Shown piece by piece: positions 33,698-45,237 of a DNA stretch of 64,000 nucleotides. The stretch is from Fragilariopsis cylindrus CCMP1102 (Eukaryota; Bacillariophyta; Bacillariophyceae; Bacillariales; Bacillariaceae). The number at the start of each line of letters is the position of its first letter. Positions within the stretch are counted from its first letter, which is position 1. Location of the stretch: assembly GCA_900095095.1 (NCBI GenBank), contig FMBT01000343.1, positions 218,894-282,893 of the forward strand. The letters run 5' to 3'. Below the pieces are notes generated by a model. That model was not told the DNA's origin. It searched no databases and was given only the letters and a program-made list of their open reading frames with translations. Made by a program: the position numbers and the translations under genes.

Positions 33698-35435
33698 TGT
33701 TCTAATCGTAACAATTTTATGACTCTTCCCTTTTCTAAATAATCTAATCTCTCAATTTTTATTCTTAGCATCCGTTTTCCTTCGTTGGTCGCATCAAAGA
33801 AAAGAAAAATGATGCACTCTCGCCTTGTTTGTAATAATAATAATGTAGCTAATAATACGTATCAAAAAAAAGTAAAGAAAAACCTTTTTCTGTGTCACTT
33901 TCCGTCCCATCACCTCAAATCTGAGAAAAATCTTTACCGATACACGTGTAGAGCATACGTGCACTACGCACAGTAGTGTGAAATGACTCACGACTCATCC
34001 TACGGTGGGAATAGGAGGAACTATCTAACTAACACTACTTGTACTGTACAAGAAAGGTACAGTAGTATCAATAATTTAACATTAGCTTTTTTCATAGATC
34101 TATCATGCATTATTAGTATTGTTTTTATTCATCCAATATTTCCCATGTAGTACAATGATTGATTGATTGATTATAGCTACTACTATCAAAAGACTTGCAG
34201 CATTTTGTGAGAATGGCGGCTATGTTTGTATTATGCTAAACCCATCCCACTTATTCCTGCAACATATACATATATATATAATATAAATATTATTATGGCA
34301 TGTGTGTGTGTGTGCTCTATGATAACATGTTTTAAACATGGTCAATTAATTCCGCTTGTGTGCTATATATATAGTATCACATGCATCAGAAAATGTAAAG
34401 TTTCCAGTCACCTAGGGGCTAGTGTCAATTGGTCAACATGTAACAAGTCAGGGGGGGAAATAAGGAAGTTTTAATTCAGCCGAACAGATGAAAAAGTATA
34501 ATCTTTCATATGTAACTATATAATGTACCTACCATTAGGAGCGCAAATAAAAAACATTTGGAGATTTTGATTGCCAGGAGATAGAATAGACTTCATGATT
34601 AATTGTGTGGTATATCCCACCCAGATTGACCAGGGAAAACCATTTAAAACTATGGGCATCCTCCATAGCATCTGCTTTGCAAAATTTGTACTATATCATC
34701 CCCGCTCCCCGCCCCTCTGCAGTAAAATTGACAATAGATGTAGAAGTATTTGATACATAAGAAATGTAGCTTATAGTAAATCCAACTGACATTAGTTTCT
34801 AGTGCTATCATGGAACATCATGGATGAATGGACCAATGGAAAACAACAATAATAGAACCCTTTTTTTTACATCGATGATAAGATTGCATTGTTTCCCAAA
34901 CAAGATCAAGCGGATCACCAATTGTTGGCAGATTAAATGGAAGGACCTGATGACGCACTATAAATAATCCTGGTTGTTACTTGTAAAGAATATTGGATCT
35001 AAGTTATTGACAAGAAATTGGTGAACTAACTGATGTCCTTATTGCTGGTTTGCCTTGTCCATATAAATATCTTCACAGTACTACTATACTAGTTCATTGC
35101 AAACACGACTGACAGACGTACGTACGCGCGAGTTTCGCCTTCAATAAATGACCGAAACAATCAATCTCATTTTGAAATTTTAAAATTAAGAATTTCTTCA
35201 TACAGCCAATTTCAATTCAACAAAATCGACCACAGTCAACAAATCCATTATTTCTGTTCAGTCTAAAACGAAAAAGCTATTGAATCAAATTCACCGTCAT
35301 TTAATTATTTGACTGTTTCTTCTATTCGACTACTGTATTTTCGATTCCAAAACTTTCACTCCCTCACTCTATCCAACGAATCATTCTCGTGCGTCAACAC
35401 ACTTCATCGTCATCGTCATCATCGCCACCATCATC
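33698..35435. other. 1.7-kb divergent spacer, no gene seen
   Basis: Between the LSD1-like gene (-) and the charged protein (+). A+T-rich, with TA and TG microsatellites near 34270-34315 and short ORFs of no recognisable similarity. It must carry both promoters. Confidence 0.5.
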
Positions 35436-36341
35436 ATGGCTCGAGGAAAAAACAACAACGCCCGCAACAAAGCCAACAGTAAGGCCAACAAGAAACCCAC
35501 GAAGGGAAAGGCAAAGGCGAAGAAGGAACTGGTCCCTGTCGTCGAGGAACCTCTCACACCCTCACCTCCAGAGGAAGTACAAGTTGACATCGACCCCGCA
35601 TCACCATCATCCTCAAAGAAAATGATGTTGAAGAAAAAGTAACAACGACCAAGAAGCGGTCTACCGTTGCAACGAAGAAGGAGAAGAAGACGATGATGAA
35701 GAAGAAGACGACGACCGTTATCAAGAAGAGAAAGGCGGCTGCTTCTGATAGCACTACCGATAACGACGATGATGACCAGGATGACGTCGACGACAACGAC
35801 AACAACAACAAGTCGAAGAAAAAAAGCGAAGAATACAATCACGATGACAACAAGCCGTGGTGGTCGTCCCAGTCGTCGAGCTGCCACAACCAAAAAACAA
35901 CTATCAATTTATAAGGAAGTGGGTAGTGACGAGGAGACTGCTAGTAGTAGTGGCGGTGACAACGATGACGATGACGAAGACGAAGACGACGATTTTGATA
36001 GTGACATCGAGAACGGAAAGAACAACAAGAAGAAGAGGAAGAATGTCGCAACAAAAGGCAAAGCCCGCGCTCCTGCTGTTTCTCGCAAGACTAGTACTAA
36101 TACTACTACTACTACTGCTGCTACTGCTACTACTAACAAGAAGAAAAAGGCAAATAGTAGTTCTCGAAACAGCAAGAAGAAGCCGTTATCGAAGAGGAAC
36201 GACAACAGCAACACTACATCTCCAATGATTACGAACAAAGACAAGAAAAGCACAGTGATGAATTCCGTTGATGTTGAAGCATCTAAAGCGAAAGTTTGGA
36301 CGAACGGTGGCGGTGACTGGCGCCATGATGGATACTTTTGA
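35436..36341 (+). CDS. Highly charged Lys/Asp-rich nuclear-type protein, frame-split
   Basis: Three overlapping open frames continue one low-complexity protein. It opens MARGKNNNARNKANSKANKK, very basic, changes to an acidic Asp/Glu-rich part, then to TSRGGRPSRRAATTKKQL and a second acidic/basic alternation, ending VWTNGGGDWRHDGYF. The frame changes near 35600 and 35820. They can be explained by short introns (for example AAGTCG...ACAAG, 43 nt, phase agrees, 35813-35855) or by indels at A-rich runs (A7 near 35820). The composition resembles chromatin or nucleolar proteins, but no domain is recognisable. RGGRPSRRAA may act as an AT-hook-like DNA contact; this is weak. A promoter-proximal start at 35436 was chosen because ATGGC follows a pyrimidine-free leader. 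Confidence 0.5.
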
Positions 36342-37662
36342 GATATTACAAAACCTGTGCGTTCGTGTACAGTGTAGTGTAGTGTAGTGTCAGAAGCTTT
36401 GACGAAGGAAAGAAAGAGAGAAAACATGTATGTAAGGAAGAAATTACGAATGAACGAATGAACGAACGAACGAACGATGTGTCGGTATTATTTGTCAACC
36501 CCATCGCGTATCCCTTGAAATCGTATGCGGTGTGGACCTAGAGTAATAATCGTATGAAATACGGTAGGACCTAGTAGTAATAATATTATTGTAGTAGAAT
36601 GTCATTATTTATATTATCAAATTAATAAACTACAGTAGTACTCCACTTGTAGCATCATCGTCATCATACAAGTATAATGTCTGCATTTTCGGTAGCTTGC
36701 ATTCGCATCGTACTACCGTATGGTAGTTATAATTCTTAGTACCTATATTTATCTTGTAATAATGTTTTTCTCGTCAACTAAAAGAAGTAGTCGTTATGAC
36801 ATTGATGCATTGCTGCATGGAATTAACGAGTCGATGACAGTTGTCTACGTAGTCCTGACACAATTCCCCATTGTCACAGTATATACGACCGTACTTTAAA
36901 AAGGGGGCTTGTCGGGGGGTGAGAAGCTTCCAGTTTCGCAGCAACCACCACACCACGACGACGAGCAAGACAAGAGAGGCGATATAATATTCATTCTTAT
37001 TATTCTATATTACGTGCTATTGTATACTGACCCCAGAGAAAGGAATGAAATTGTACAGTAGTGTACTGTAATTTTGAAAAATTGATATATTCATAAAATA
37101 TGTATAAAATCTACACATTATATATAACATCTAATTGGTGTTGATACTACTGCTACGCCGTTTTAATATGTACTTTGTATAAAACTAGAATCGGCTTTTC
37201 AGAAAGCCCGATATCTCGACCTTGATAATAATATAAAAATTGTGCCCATTCATTTTTATTCAATTGATTCGAAATTGCCCATTCAATTCAATTGATTCGA
37301 TTTGATTCATCCACCCTCTTCTTTCATTCAATTGATTCGAAATTGCCCATTCAATTCAATTGATTCGATTTGATTCATCCATCCATCCTCTTCTTTCCTT
37401 CAATTGATTCGAAATTGCCCATTCAATTCAATTGATTCGATTTGATTCATCCATCCTCTTCTTTCATTCAATTGATTCGAAATTGCCCATTCAATTCAAT
37501 TGATTCGATTTGATTTATCCATCCTCTTCTTTCTCTCCCATCTCTCCCTACGCAATGGTTTGTTTTGCCTTCTTCAATCCCTGCCTTCTCCGTCCATGTT
37601 TCGTTTTTTGTTGTTGTTCCGTTCGTGTGTATGTGTCTTTGATCTGGTCAATTATCCATGTA
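36342..37662. other. 1.3-kb convergent spacer with minisatellite
   Basis: Short repeats (GTGTA at 36370-36390, GAACGAAT at 36450-36476) lie just after the charged-protein gene. A four-copy minisatellite fills 37261-37533 immediately downstream of MAF1. No gene seen. Confidence 0.6.
37261..37533. repeat. Four-copy minisatellite, unit 68-72 bp
   Basis: Unit starts (CAATTGATTCGAAATTGCCC) lie at 37261, 37329, 37401 and 37469. Copies are nearly identical; the third spacing is longer by one extra CATC. Each unit also contains a second CAATTGATTCGA, so it has internal duplication. It lies about 130 bp past the stop codon of MAF1. Confidence 0.95.
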
Positions 37663-38751
37663 TTAAATACTTAGTTTCAACGACATACCACCTGCTACGT
37701 TATCACTTGGATCCCAGTCGACATCATCAGGTTGACCATTTTCCGGTGTACTGTGACTGCTGTTGTAGTACCGTACTTCACTATCACATTCATCTCCTGC
37801 CTCCTGATGAATAACAAGTTGTCCATCTTCACCACAACCAACCATTTTGTCATCATTATTCATTGTATTAGAATCGATACGTTCTGAACATGTAAATAAA
37901 ACAATTCGACGTACAGCTTTGTTTTTATTTACAAACAAATAATTAAAATTCCATAATGAATCTTCATTATCAAATTCATATTCAAATGAATATACAACAC
38001 TTTCACGTAAATCAATTACATCATTCACAGCATACCACAAATCAACCAAGAAATTTGGTGATGATTCATTTTGACGTTGAGATGCAAATTCAGATAATTT
38101 TTCATATATTGATTTGCGTACATGCTCCATACTTAATTTTTTGAATTGATTTGGTTTCACATTTGAAAAATCATAATCTGGAAAGGATGCATTTAATGTT
38201 AATATTAAATCTGTCATTAATTTTCTTGTTGATAATTCAGAAAAATCACCTAACGTCGTCTTAGGTGAATAATTATCAAGAGTACAAGATTGATCAAAGG
38301 ACTTAGCACGTGAACGTGCCGTAGTAGCAGTAGTACTTGTAGTAGACGTATTCTTCTTCGATTTCTTCTTGTTCAGAGTAGTAGCACTAACAGCAGTAGG
38401 ACTACTTGTTGAAGAAGTACCTGCTTTTGCCGAAATTGATTGTATCGTTGATATGAATTTAGATTCACATGAGTTACTACGTCTTCTCTTATTCTTATTC
38501 TTATTATTGTTGTTCATGTACATATTGGATTTCTTTTTTCGTTCCACAGTTGCTGCTAATTCTTCCTGCATATCTTCAATTTCAGCAATATACTTTTGTC
38601 CTAATGCATGTGCGTACTTCTTGTCGGTACCTGCACGTTTCATCGTGTACGCTTCAATCCTACCTTGGATGATACGATGTGAATCTTTCAATACAGCATT
38701 TGATAATTCCGAAGAAATTTCATTCAGTTTTTCATTCTCTAAATATTTCAT
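37663..38751 (-). CDS. MAF1: MAF1, repressor of RNA polymerase III
   Basis: MAF1 binds RNA polymerase III and stops transcription of tRNA and 5S rRNA genes under stress or poor nutrition; its activity is set by phosphorylation. This intronless 362-residue ORF has the family's first block at the start (YLENEKLNEISSELSNAVL, RIIQGRIEAYTMKRAGTDKK) and its second and third blocks further on: TRKLMTDLILTLNASFPDYD (nearly identical to the family signature), LWYAVNDVIDL, and DSLWNFNYLFVNKN followed by VRRIVLFTCSE. A Ser/Lys/Thr-rich linker of about 80 residues with basic clusters (NKNKNKRRR) separates the blocks, as in yeast and human, where the linker carries the phosphosites and nuclear signals. 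The C-terminus is acidic. Identification is firm. Confidence 0.95.
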   Translation of the reverse strand: MKYLENEKLNEISSELSNAVLKDSHRIIQGRIEAYTMKRAGTDKKYAHALGQKYIAEIEDMQEELAATVERKKKSNMYMNNNNKNKNKRRRSNSCESKFISTIQSISAKAGTSSTSSPTAVSATTLNKKKSKKNTSTTSTTATTARSRAKSFDQSCTLDNYSPKTTLGDFSELSTRKLMTDLILTLNASFPDYDFSNVKPNQFKKLSMEHVRKSIYEKLSEFASQRQNESSPNFLVDLWYAVNDVIDLRESVVYSFEYEFDNEDSLWNFNYLFVNKNKAVRRIVLFTCSERIDSNTMNNDDKMVGCGEDGQLVIHQEAGDECDSEVRYYNSSHSTPENGQPDDVDWDPSDNVAGGMSLKLSI

Positions 38752-39880
38752 GATGGAATAAAAAGTGATGATAGTGCGTGCGTGCTGCTTGCTGATGCTG
38801 CTGTGTTTATTTAATTTGTGATTGTTTACAAAAATGAAATGAATTGATTTCGAATGAGTTTGATTGCTCTCTAACGCTGGTGGTGATTGATAATAGATGT
38901 TCTTCTAAATACAAGATATACCTCTATTTTTGATAATACTTCGCGTAATAGTGAACAACAGTTGAAATGAACAATAGAATAGGACAGAAACAGTACGTAT
39001 GATGTGGTCATAGTCGAAAGTATAACTATGATTATGATTAACCACGAGAAAGCTTTACTGGCATAAAACATCGTTTTGTGCTGAAACGAAAATGCGAAAT
39101 CAATCGAATCTGCCGTAGAAAACGTACTGGTTTTTACGTACCGGTCGGTGTCAATCAAAATTCTTCTTTCTGTTCTTAGAATGATGAATACAATATTCTC
39201 TACTTTGTAATTTTCGATTGTGATTTTACCCTCTTATCCTATCAATCATTCTATTCTGTTTGATTTTGTTATCTTCGTGAACACTTTGGACGTGCTTGTT
39301 GACTTCCTTCTGATTGCTTTTGTGTGTCTACGGTACAGTACTTCAGAACAGTAAAATATTTTCATGACTCCCGCCTTGCGGGCACGAGGTCTTATCCTTA
39401 CTATTTAACACGGTTATAGATTCGTTTTTGTTGTTTGTTCTGATGAAGCTTCGTGTTCTTCACGATAAATTCGCAAAAATACGTCATTGACGCGTATTGC
39501 TGCATATCAAAAAAATCATGGCGCGGTAACGTAACGTTAACCGTTACAAAAGCAGAGGGGTGCGAAATAGTATGAATCTCGCTCTATCTACAGTATCTAC
39601 AGTACTAGTACATTGTAGCTCAATGCACATCGTAGAATAGATTAGAATCAAGAAGTAGTGAATCATGAATTGAATCTAGAATGTCCAGATAGAATTATTT
39701 TAACTACCCTCATTACAAACAGAATAGGGATCTAACTAATACCACTGTCCCCATGAAAGCCATACTCCAAGCTTGCTAGCTCGTCATAAGATAGTTGCAT
39801 TGTTAATCATTTATTGAGTGATGATTGTTGTAATGCGTCATACAATTAATAATGCACTGATTTACTGTTAGAGGCTGTCT

Positions 39881-39926
<46 letters not shown>

Positions 39927-39927
39927 A
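39881..39927. repeat. (CAA)n microsatellite
   Basis: About fifteen uninterrupted CAA units in non-coding sequence. Confidence 0.95.
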
Positions 39928-40306
39928 ATTAACCATCCACCAAAGTCAGGAAATATAAGACACATAATTTTATACTATTTCAAAAAAGAGACATAGAGCA
40001 AAATACACTGTATGGTTGATTGATCAATCAATCGTCGGTTGTTAATATGTTGTTGTTGTCGTTGTTTTTGAAAGAAGGTACAACCTGTAAGTAGTACAAG
40101 GTAGCATGATCACCGGATTACTTTGACATATTGCGTATTGATCTATTGATGATTTTTGTTATGAGACTATTGTAAATGCAAAATTACATCTCTATTTTGA
40201 GCTCCCAATTATGATACATTGTTATTGATATCTAATTGAACCCTGTGTAAAGTTGTATTATGTTATATTTCAACAGTGATGAAAGATAATCTTCCTGTAT
40301 GCAAAA

Positions 40307-40370
40307 AGTGTTTATTAGAAGTGTGAGCTTAGTTGCTCTTAGTGCGTGGCATATATCTACTCGTATAGTC
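40307..40370. mobile_element. Fragment matching the Copia-element flank at 61.5 kb
   Basis: AGTGTTTATTAGAAG, GTGAGCTTAGT, GCTCT and ATATCTACTCGTA occur in the same order and spacing at 61467-61528, right after the coding part of the plus-strand Copia-type element. That position suggests LTR or 3' non-coding sequence, so this is likely a solo LTR remnant. Its full extent cannot be set by eye. Confidence 0.6.
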
Positions 40371-41112
40371 AGTCCTTGTTCAGCCATTCACTGGTTACTT
40401 GTGTCTTACTCCCACACATGGTGCTGTTGTTTTAATTTTGAAGTGTGATGTAGGGTAGGTGGTATGGTGTACCAGAAATGTCATCCATATTGTCATGTCT
40501 GTACAGTGTGCACAAAAGTATAAAATTTTGCATATAGTGATCAAATAACCTGCGCTTTGAGTCTTTGAAATGTAAAGTATCAGAAAGTTATGAGTTGCAC
40601 ATGACTATACCCTATTACTTATGATTGAATTTAGTACGCAAATAATCTTTCCTTTGCTCATCCCAACTAATTAAATAGGATGTTGTCTCCCCAGCAAAAC
40701 AGTTCCATCACTGCTTAACAGGTTAGTACTCTAACTACGAATAGACTTTGTTGTAATACTACTGAGTTTTCAAGGATATTCTATATTATCGTACAATTGT
40801 ACTTATACGTAGTTGGAGCAACAATATATGTACTATTTACTATTTACTTGCATTGATGACAAGACTTCTGTCGCATTTGAAGCACCTCAGCCCATCCCAG
40901 CAATAATTACAGAGGTAGTCACATCCACCGCATGAAAGCATGACTAACAGTTGTTGTGTCTGTCTTGATCTAATTCACTTTCTCTTCCATACTTTCCAAT
41001 CGTTGGTAATTCGCAGAAGATAGATATAGATCCTTCTCCTCTAATCATAATGAGTTGGACGGCATCCTTTATTAGTCTAATTGTTCTAAAAAGCTGTACC
41101 ACCACTAGCTAG

Positions 41113-42966
41113 CTAGACTACTTCATCATTCTTACCCTTCAGATAGTCAAGACGACAATTTGGACAGGTGGGTTTTCTCATTAGCCTGGAATATATATGA
41201 TATTGCGGAAGAAGAAGAAATATAAGAAGATGAAGAAAAAGATAGACACGTGGACATATTATTCAATAGATGCGGTAGAGCACAGTTGAGATATGGATTT
41301 CTTCTTTTCTTCCTCAATTTTCAATGACCATCAATCGACAGCTTTATTATACGTACCAATCTAATATACAATCTTTGTGGAAAGTATGGCTACAGTGTAA
41401 ATTCGGGGACCATGCAACTTCATCGCCCACTTCAAATTCCAATATGCATATATCACAAGTCGTTCCTCGATCTCGCATATCTCCTTCGATATTAGAACAA
41501 TTGTAGTCAACTTCTTCTATGCTTTCATCGGTATCATTCCTATGTTCATTGTGATCATCGTCATCGTCACTGTTAGTTTTGTGATCTTTGTTACATCCTT
41601 GACACACATGATTTTCTTCCGGAAGAATATCTTGGGTAGACTCGATTGAATCATCTAGAGAAATGACGACGTCCTGTAGATCGGTATCATTTTGACTTCG
41701 TTCTAAATTAGAATGATTATCAGGGACGATTGTTGTCTCTCGAAGATTTCTATTAGAACACTGATTCTCTGCTGAACGTTGATAATGAGGTATATCTCTG
41801 ACGTTGATGACAATACTGTCGTCATCATTATCATCGTCGTTCTGGTCATTATCATTCGCAATCTGACGTTCTTTCTTTGCTAATCTATCTTCTTTCTTAG
41901 CGTTCTTGTCGTCATCTTTTTCTTCAACTTTCATCACCAATGGTTCAGAAAAATCAAGAGATTTATTTTCAGTAAAAATCTGGATAGGAAATGGATGTTC
42001 ACGGGGGTAAATGCTATCAATGAAACCACCAGTATTATTATTACTACTACGCCTAACATCGTTATCATTATCGTCACCGGTATTTTCTAGTTCCATTCCG
42101 GTGCTGAGTTGTATCCGATTCTTATTGTCATTATCGTTGCTGTTCTTAGCGGTCAACGAAAACGAGGAAGAAGTAATTTCGACTTTTAACAAACGTCGAA
42201 TAATTAAGTTCGATTCAAGTACCTTACGGTCGACTTGACTCCGCGAAGAAGTACAACCACCACCACCACCACCACCACCAAAATTTAAATCGTTATTCGA
42301 GGTTGCTCTACCGTGCAGTCCATGACCGTCGGCATGCTCTCCACTAAAAATGTACCGCAACAATAGGGGAAGTGGTATAGGTTCCTCATGTAAACAATAA
42401 TAAATACAAATCCCGATGACCATACAAAAAATCGTGGGTAGGACACAGAAGATGATGATTAGTACGAGAGCGAGGGCTGTTAATATGGCCATACATGGGT
42501 AGGTGATTATAATTAAGAGCTGATGGAATATCCGACAGAAGCATAGTGTACATCGGCTATGTTGTCTTAACTGCGACGGATGATAAACAGTAGTAGTGGC
42601 AGTAGCAGCAGCAACAGCAGTAGGAGCTGCGGTTGTTGTTGTTGCTGTTGTTGTTGATCCTCTTGTTGGGTTCGCTGTTGTTGTTAAATGGGAAGGACTA
42701 CCATTATTAGCAGTTCTGTTAGCAGTTCTATTAGCAGTACGTGTAGCAGTTGTTGTCCCCCTCATCGTCGTCCTACGGATCCGAGTAGGGTTGCTATAGG
42801 AAGATGACACAGAAGCATTAACAGTTGAATCATCGAGGCTCGTTGATTGCGACTCCGACGACAACAACGATGGCGAACTATTAGCAGTAGAAGATAGCGT
42901 CCGCAATTCAATCTCCTCATCGGTTGTCATCGTATTTGGCGTAGAAGGATTTTCTTCGTCGGGCAT
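41113..42966 (-). CDS. Membrane-anchored RING-H2 protein, probable E3 ubiquitin ligase
   Basis: Exons 41357-42966 and 41113-41185 join across a 171-nt intron (donor GTACGT, acceptor TTCCAG) in matching phase, giving 560 residues. The intron cuts the RING finger in two: exon 1 has CDICILEFEVGDEV and LHCSHTFHKDCILDW, exon 2 has RKPTCPNCRLDYL. Together they give C-x2-C, C-x-H-x2-H-x2-C and C-x2-C, a RING-H2 finger. Upstream is a Ser/Thr-rich N-terminus, a Cys-rich patch and one long or two adjacent membrane spans (LLIIITYPCMAILTALALVLIIIF and VLPTIFCMVIGICIYY), then a long acidic, Asp/Asn-rich linker. The start at 42966 (MPDEEN) is preferred over an in-frame upstream ATG at 43026 because the intervening bases are a TA microsatellite. 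Substrates unknown. Confidence 0.85.
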
Positions 42967-43472
42967 GATTATATATATATATATATATTGATATTGATAT
43001 CTGATGGTATGAAAAATTGTTTTCAATTGAATGTGTAATGAATAAGCGCTGTATTAAAACACAGTGCTTTCTCGTTCTCTCTCACGCACCCTTACCGCAA
43101 ATATACTAAGTCGTATCCTTTCCTTTCCTTTCTATTGTCATTAAACAAAGAATGATTTGATCCAGTATCAAGTGATTTTGAATTTGGTTCACACAGAAAT
43201 AAAATCTAAATAATGATGGACATCATCAAACCTTCGCTCGTTCACGTTTTTGATCGATTGAGTCGAGGCGTGACGACAGGGGGGGGTCAGAGAAAATATG
43301 ACGTTTCGTTCAATTTTACGGTTCGATTTGCTGGTCATATAATAATATTTTGGAGGATGGAGGTCCATCACAATGTGGACGATGAAGAAATAATAATAGT
43401 GCCGCCAATGATAGTCATCGTTACGAATGCGAGAGAGAGAGGGAGAGAAGAAGTTTCAATTAGCAACGCAAA
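42967..43472. promoter_or_regulatory. Divergent intergenic region, RING-H2 / kinase
   Basis: About 0.5 kb between two divergent start codons; it must contain both promoters. A (TA)n run at 42970-42988 abuts the RING-H2 start and a GA-rich run (43428-43445) precedes the kinase start. An 87-residue ORF at 43213-43476 overlapping the kinase start has no similarity I recognise. Confidence 0.5.
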
Positions 43473-45048
43473 ATGAATCGTTATATTTTAGAAGAAGAAC
43501 AAATCGGAGAAGGAAGTTTCGGAAACGTCTATCGAGCAACGAAGAAAGAAGATGGTATCAAAGGTGATATGGAACGAAAGTATTACGCCGTGAAGAAATT
43601 GAAAGAAACATTTTCGTCTTGGGACGATGTCCTTAACAAACGCGAATATCATGCCATTGTAGCTTTCATGTCTACAAAAAAGAATATTGATAATGAGAAG
43701 GAGGAGGAAGAAGAAGAAATACGAGGTGGTATCAATCACTTGGTTCGTGTTTTCGAGATTCTTCGAGAACAAGATTCTTGTCTATATTTTGTGATGGAAT
43801 ACATGGCAGATGGAAATCTACAAGATTTCATATCGAGGAAGACAGAATCTAGAAATCCTATTAGTACTACTACCACAGCTACTACCACCCCCGTCAATGT
43901 ATCAGAGAAGCCTATCATCGAAGAATCAGAAGTCCGTTCAATTCTCTATCAAACATTTCTTGGACTTAGGCACGTTCATAACTTGGGCTACGTCCACAGG
44001 GATATCAAACCCGAAAATATTATGTTACATGGAAGAACTGTAAAACTCGGCGATTTCTCTCTAGCACGAAGTTACCATCACAACGGGAATATAATAATAA
44101 ACAAGGTGTGGAAGCAACAACAACAACAACAACAACAAGACATCACGAAACAAGTACCATTATGATGACAGATTATGTTGGCACGAGATGGTATAGAGCA
44201 CCAGAGATTCTTACTGGTCATCTTTCGAACACGAACAACAACCACAAAAGTAGTATCGATCCTGTTGATGACCACATGGTTATTATTGCTGTTACACCGA
44301 AACGGTCGATACATTCGCCATGGGTCTTGTGGCAGCAGAATTGTATCGATGCTTTCCTCTCTTTCATGGTAGAAATAATACAGAGCAATTGAAACTTATC
44401 AAGGATATGCTCTTCGTCGGCAAGAACGACGATGAAATATTATTCTTCGAACAGAAAGAAAATGACGTTATCATCGATCGGTTAGCACATGCCATACCTA
44501 CAGCAGACTTCAAGTCGTTGTTTTATTCGGGATCTATTGTATTTTCGTCCAGAACGACGACCATCAACCCAGACATTCTTAGGCATACTTACTTCATTCC
44601 TTCCAAAAACAACAAAGTCAGCACGCACACAAGCACCACCAGCACCAGCACCAGCACCAGCACACACCACACACAACACCAACACCAACATCAACAAAGT
44701 AAACAACTGCAACAATCGTCTTTAGGCGGTGTCGTCAATGAATCCGTATCCGTCACTAACGAGGAATTTGCTGCTAAAGGTAGGGAACTAGTTCATATTT
44801 TGGACACCGGTCCGAAACAATTCCATGAACGAAATACCACGACCTCTTTATCTCCATTGACACCCCGGGGTCTGTTTCCTACTTCGATGGCGGAACAAAT
44901 AATTGGAGTAAATAACGAACAATCTACGATGACAAGGACGGTCAAAGCTGCTAAAACAATCACCCCCGCAACCGCCGGTATGACAAATTCGTTGAAGCGT
45001 AAGCAGAGACCGAAGATTCGAGTTTCGCAGATATTCAATATCGAATGA
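43473..45048 (+). CDS. Ser/Thr kinase of the RCK (MAK/ICK)-like group, one frameshift
   Basis: Kinase motifs in order: IGEGSFGNVY (glycine loop), YYAVKKLK (Lys), VFEILREQDSCLYFVMEYM, YVHRDIKPENIM (catalytic loop), LGDFSLAR (DFG replaced by DFS), TDYVGTRWYRAPEIL and TFAMGLVAAELYRCFPLFHG. The TDY followed by WYRAPE is the activation-loop signature of RCK kinases (MAK, ICK, MOK). A 47-nt intron at 44108-44154 (GTGGAA...ACAAG, over a CAA repeat) restores frame before TDY. A second frame change between about 44262 and 44307 has no possible AG acceptor and needs an indel; the frame then runs to 45048. The C-terminal tail is Ser/Thr/Gln/His-rich with basic patches. Either a real mutation or a base error. 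Confidence 0.75.
44108..44154 (+). other. Proposed 47-nt intron of the kinase gene
   Basis: Donor after codon position 2 (AAGGT|GTGGAA), acceptor ACAAG|T; joins KV to TIMMTDYVGTRWY in phase. It contains a (CAA)n run. No other GT-AG pair in the region keeps the TDY activation loop. Confidence 0.5.
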
Positions 45049-45130
45049 TTGATTCATATCATGATCCATGGCTCTCTTGCTAATTTCTCCTGTTTTTTTC
45101 ATACATTATGATAGATGTCTTGCACGATCG

Positions 45131-45161
<31 letters not shown>

Positions 45162-45237
45162 ACTATAATACGAATATTACTACAGTACTACTATTCATAT
45201 GTAATCTAATTTGATGTTGATCTCAAGAACTAGTTTA

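Larger units (their letters stand above)
38752..41112. other. 2.4-kb spacer with an LTR-like fragment
   Basis: No gene recognised; a 95-residue open frame at 38871-39158 on the minus strand has no support. It contains a (CAA)n tract at 39881-39927 and, at 40307-40370, a fragment similar to the retroelement region at 61467-61528. Confidence 0.5.

Noticed and set aside
37261-37533. Possible CRISPR-like array
   Set aside because: The units are contiguous tandem copies with no unique spacers, and the genome is eukaryotic.
38871-39158. 95-codon minus-strand frame upstream of MAF1
   Set aside because: Hydrophobic and unremarkable, no similarity, and more likely the 5' flank of MAF1.
44071-44171. 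A 101-nt intron in the kinase gene
   Set aside because: Phase agrees, but it would delete the TDY activation loop. The 47-nt intron at 44108 keeps all kinase motifs.
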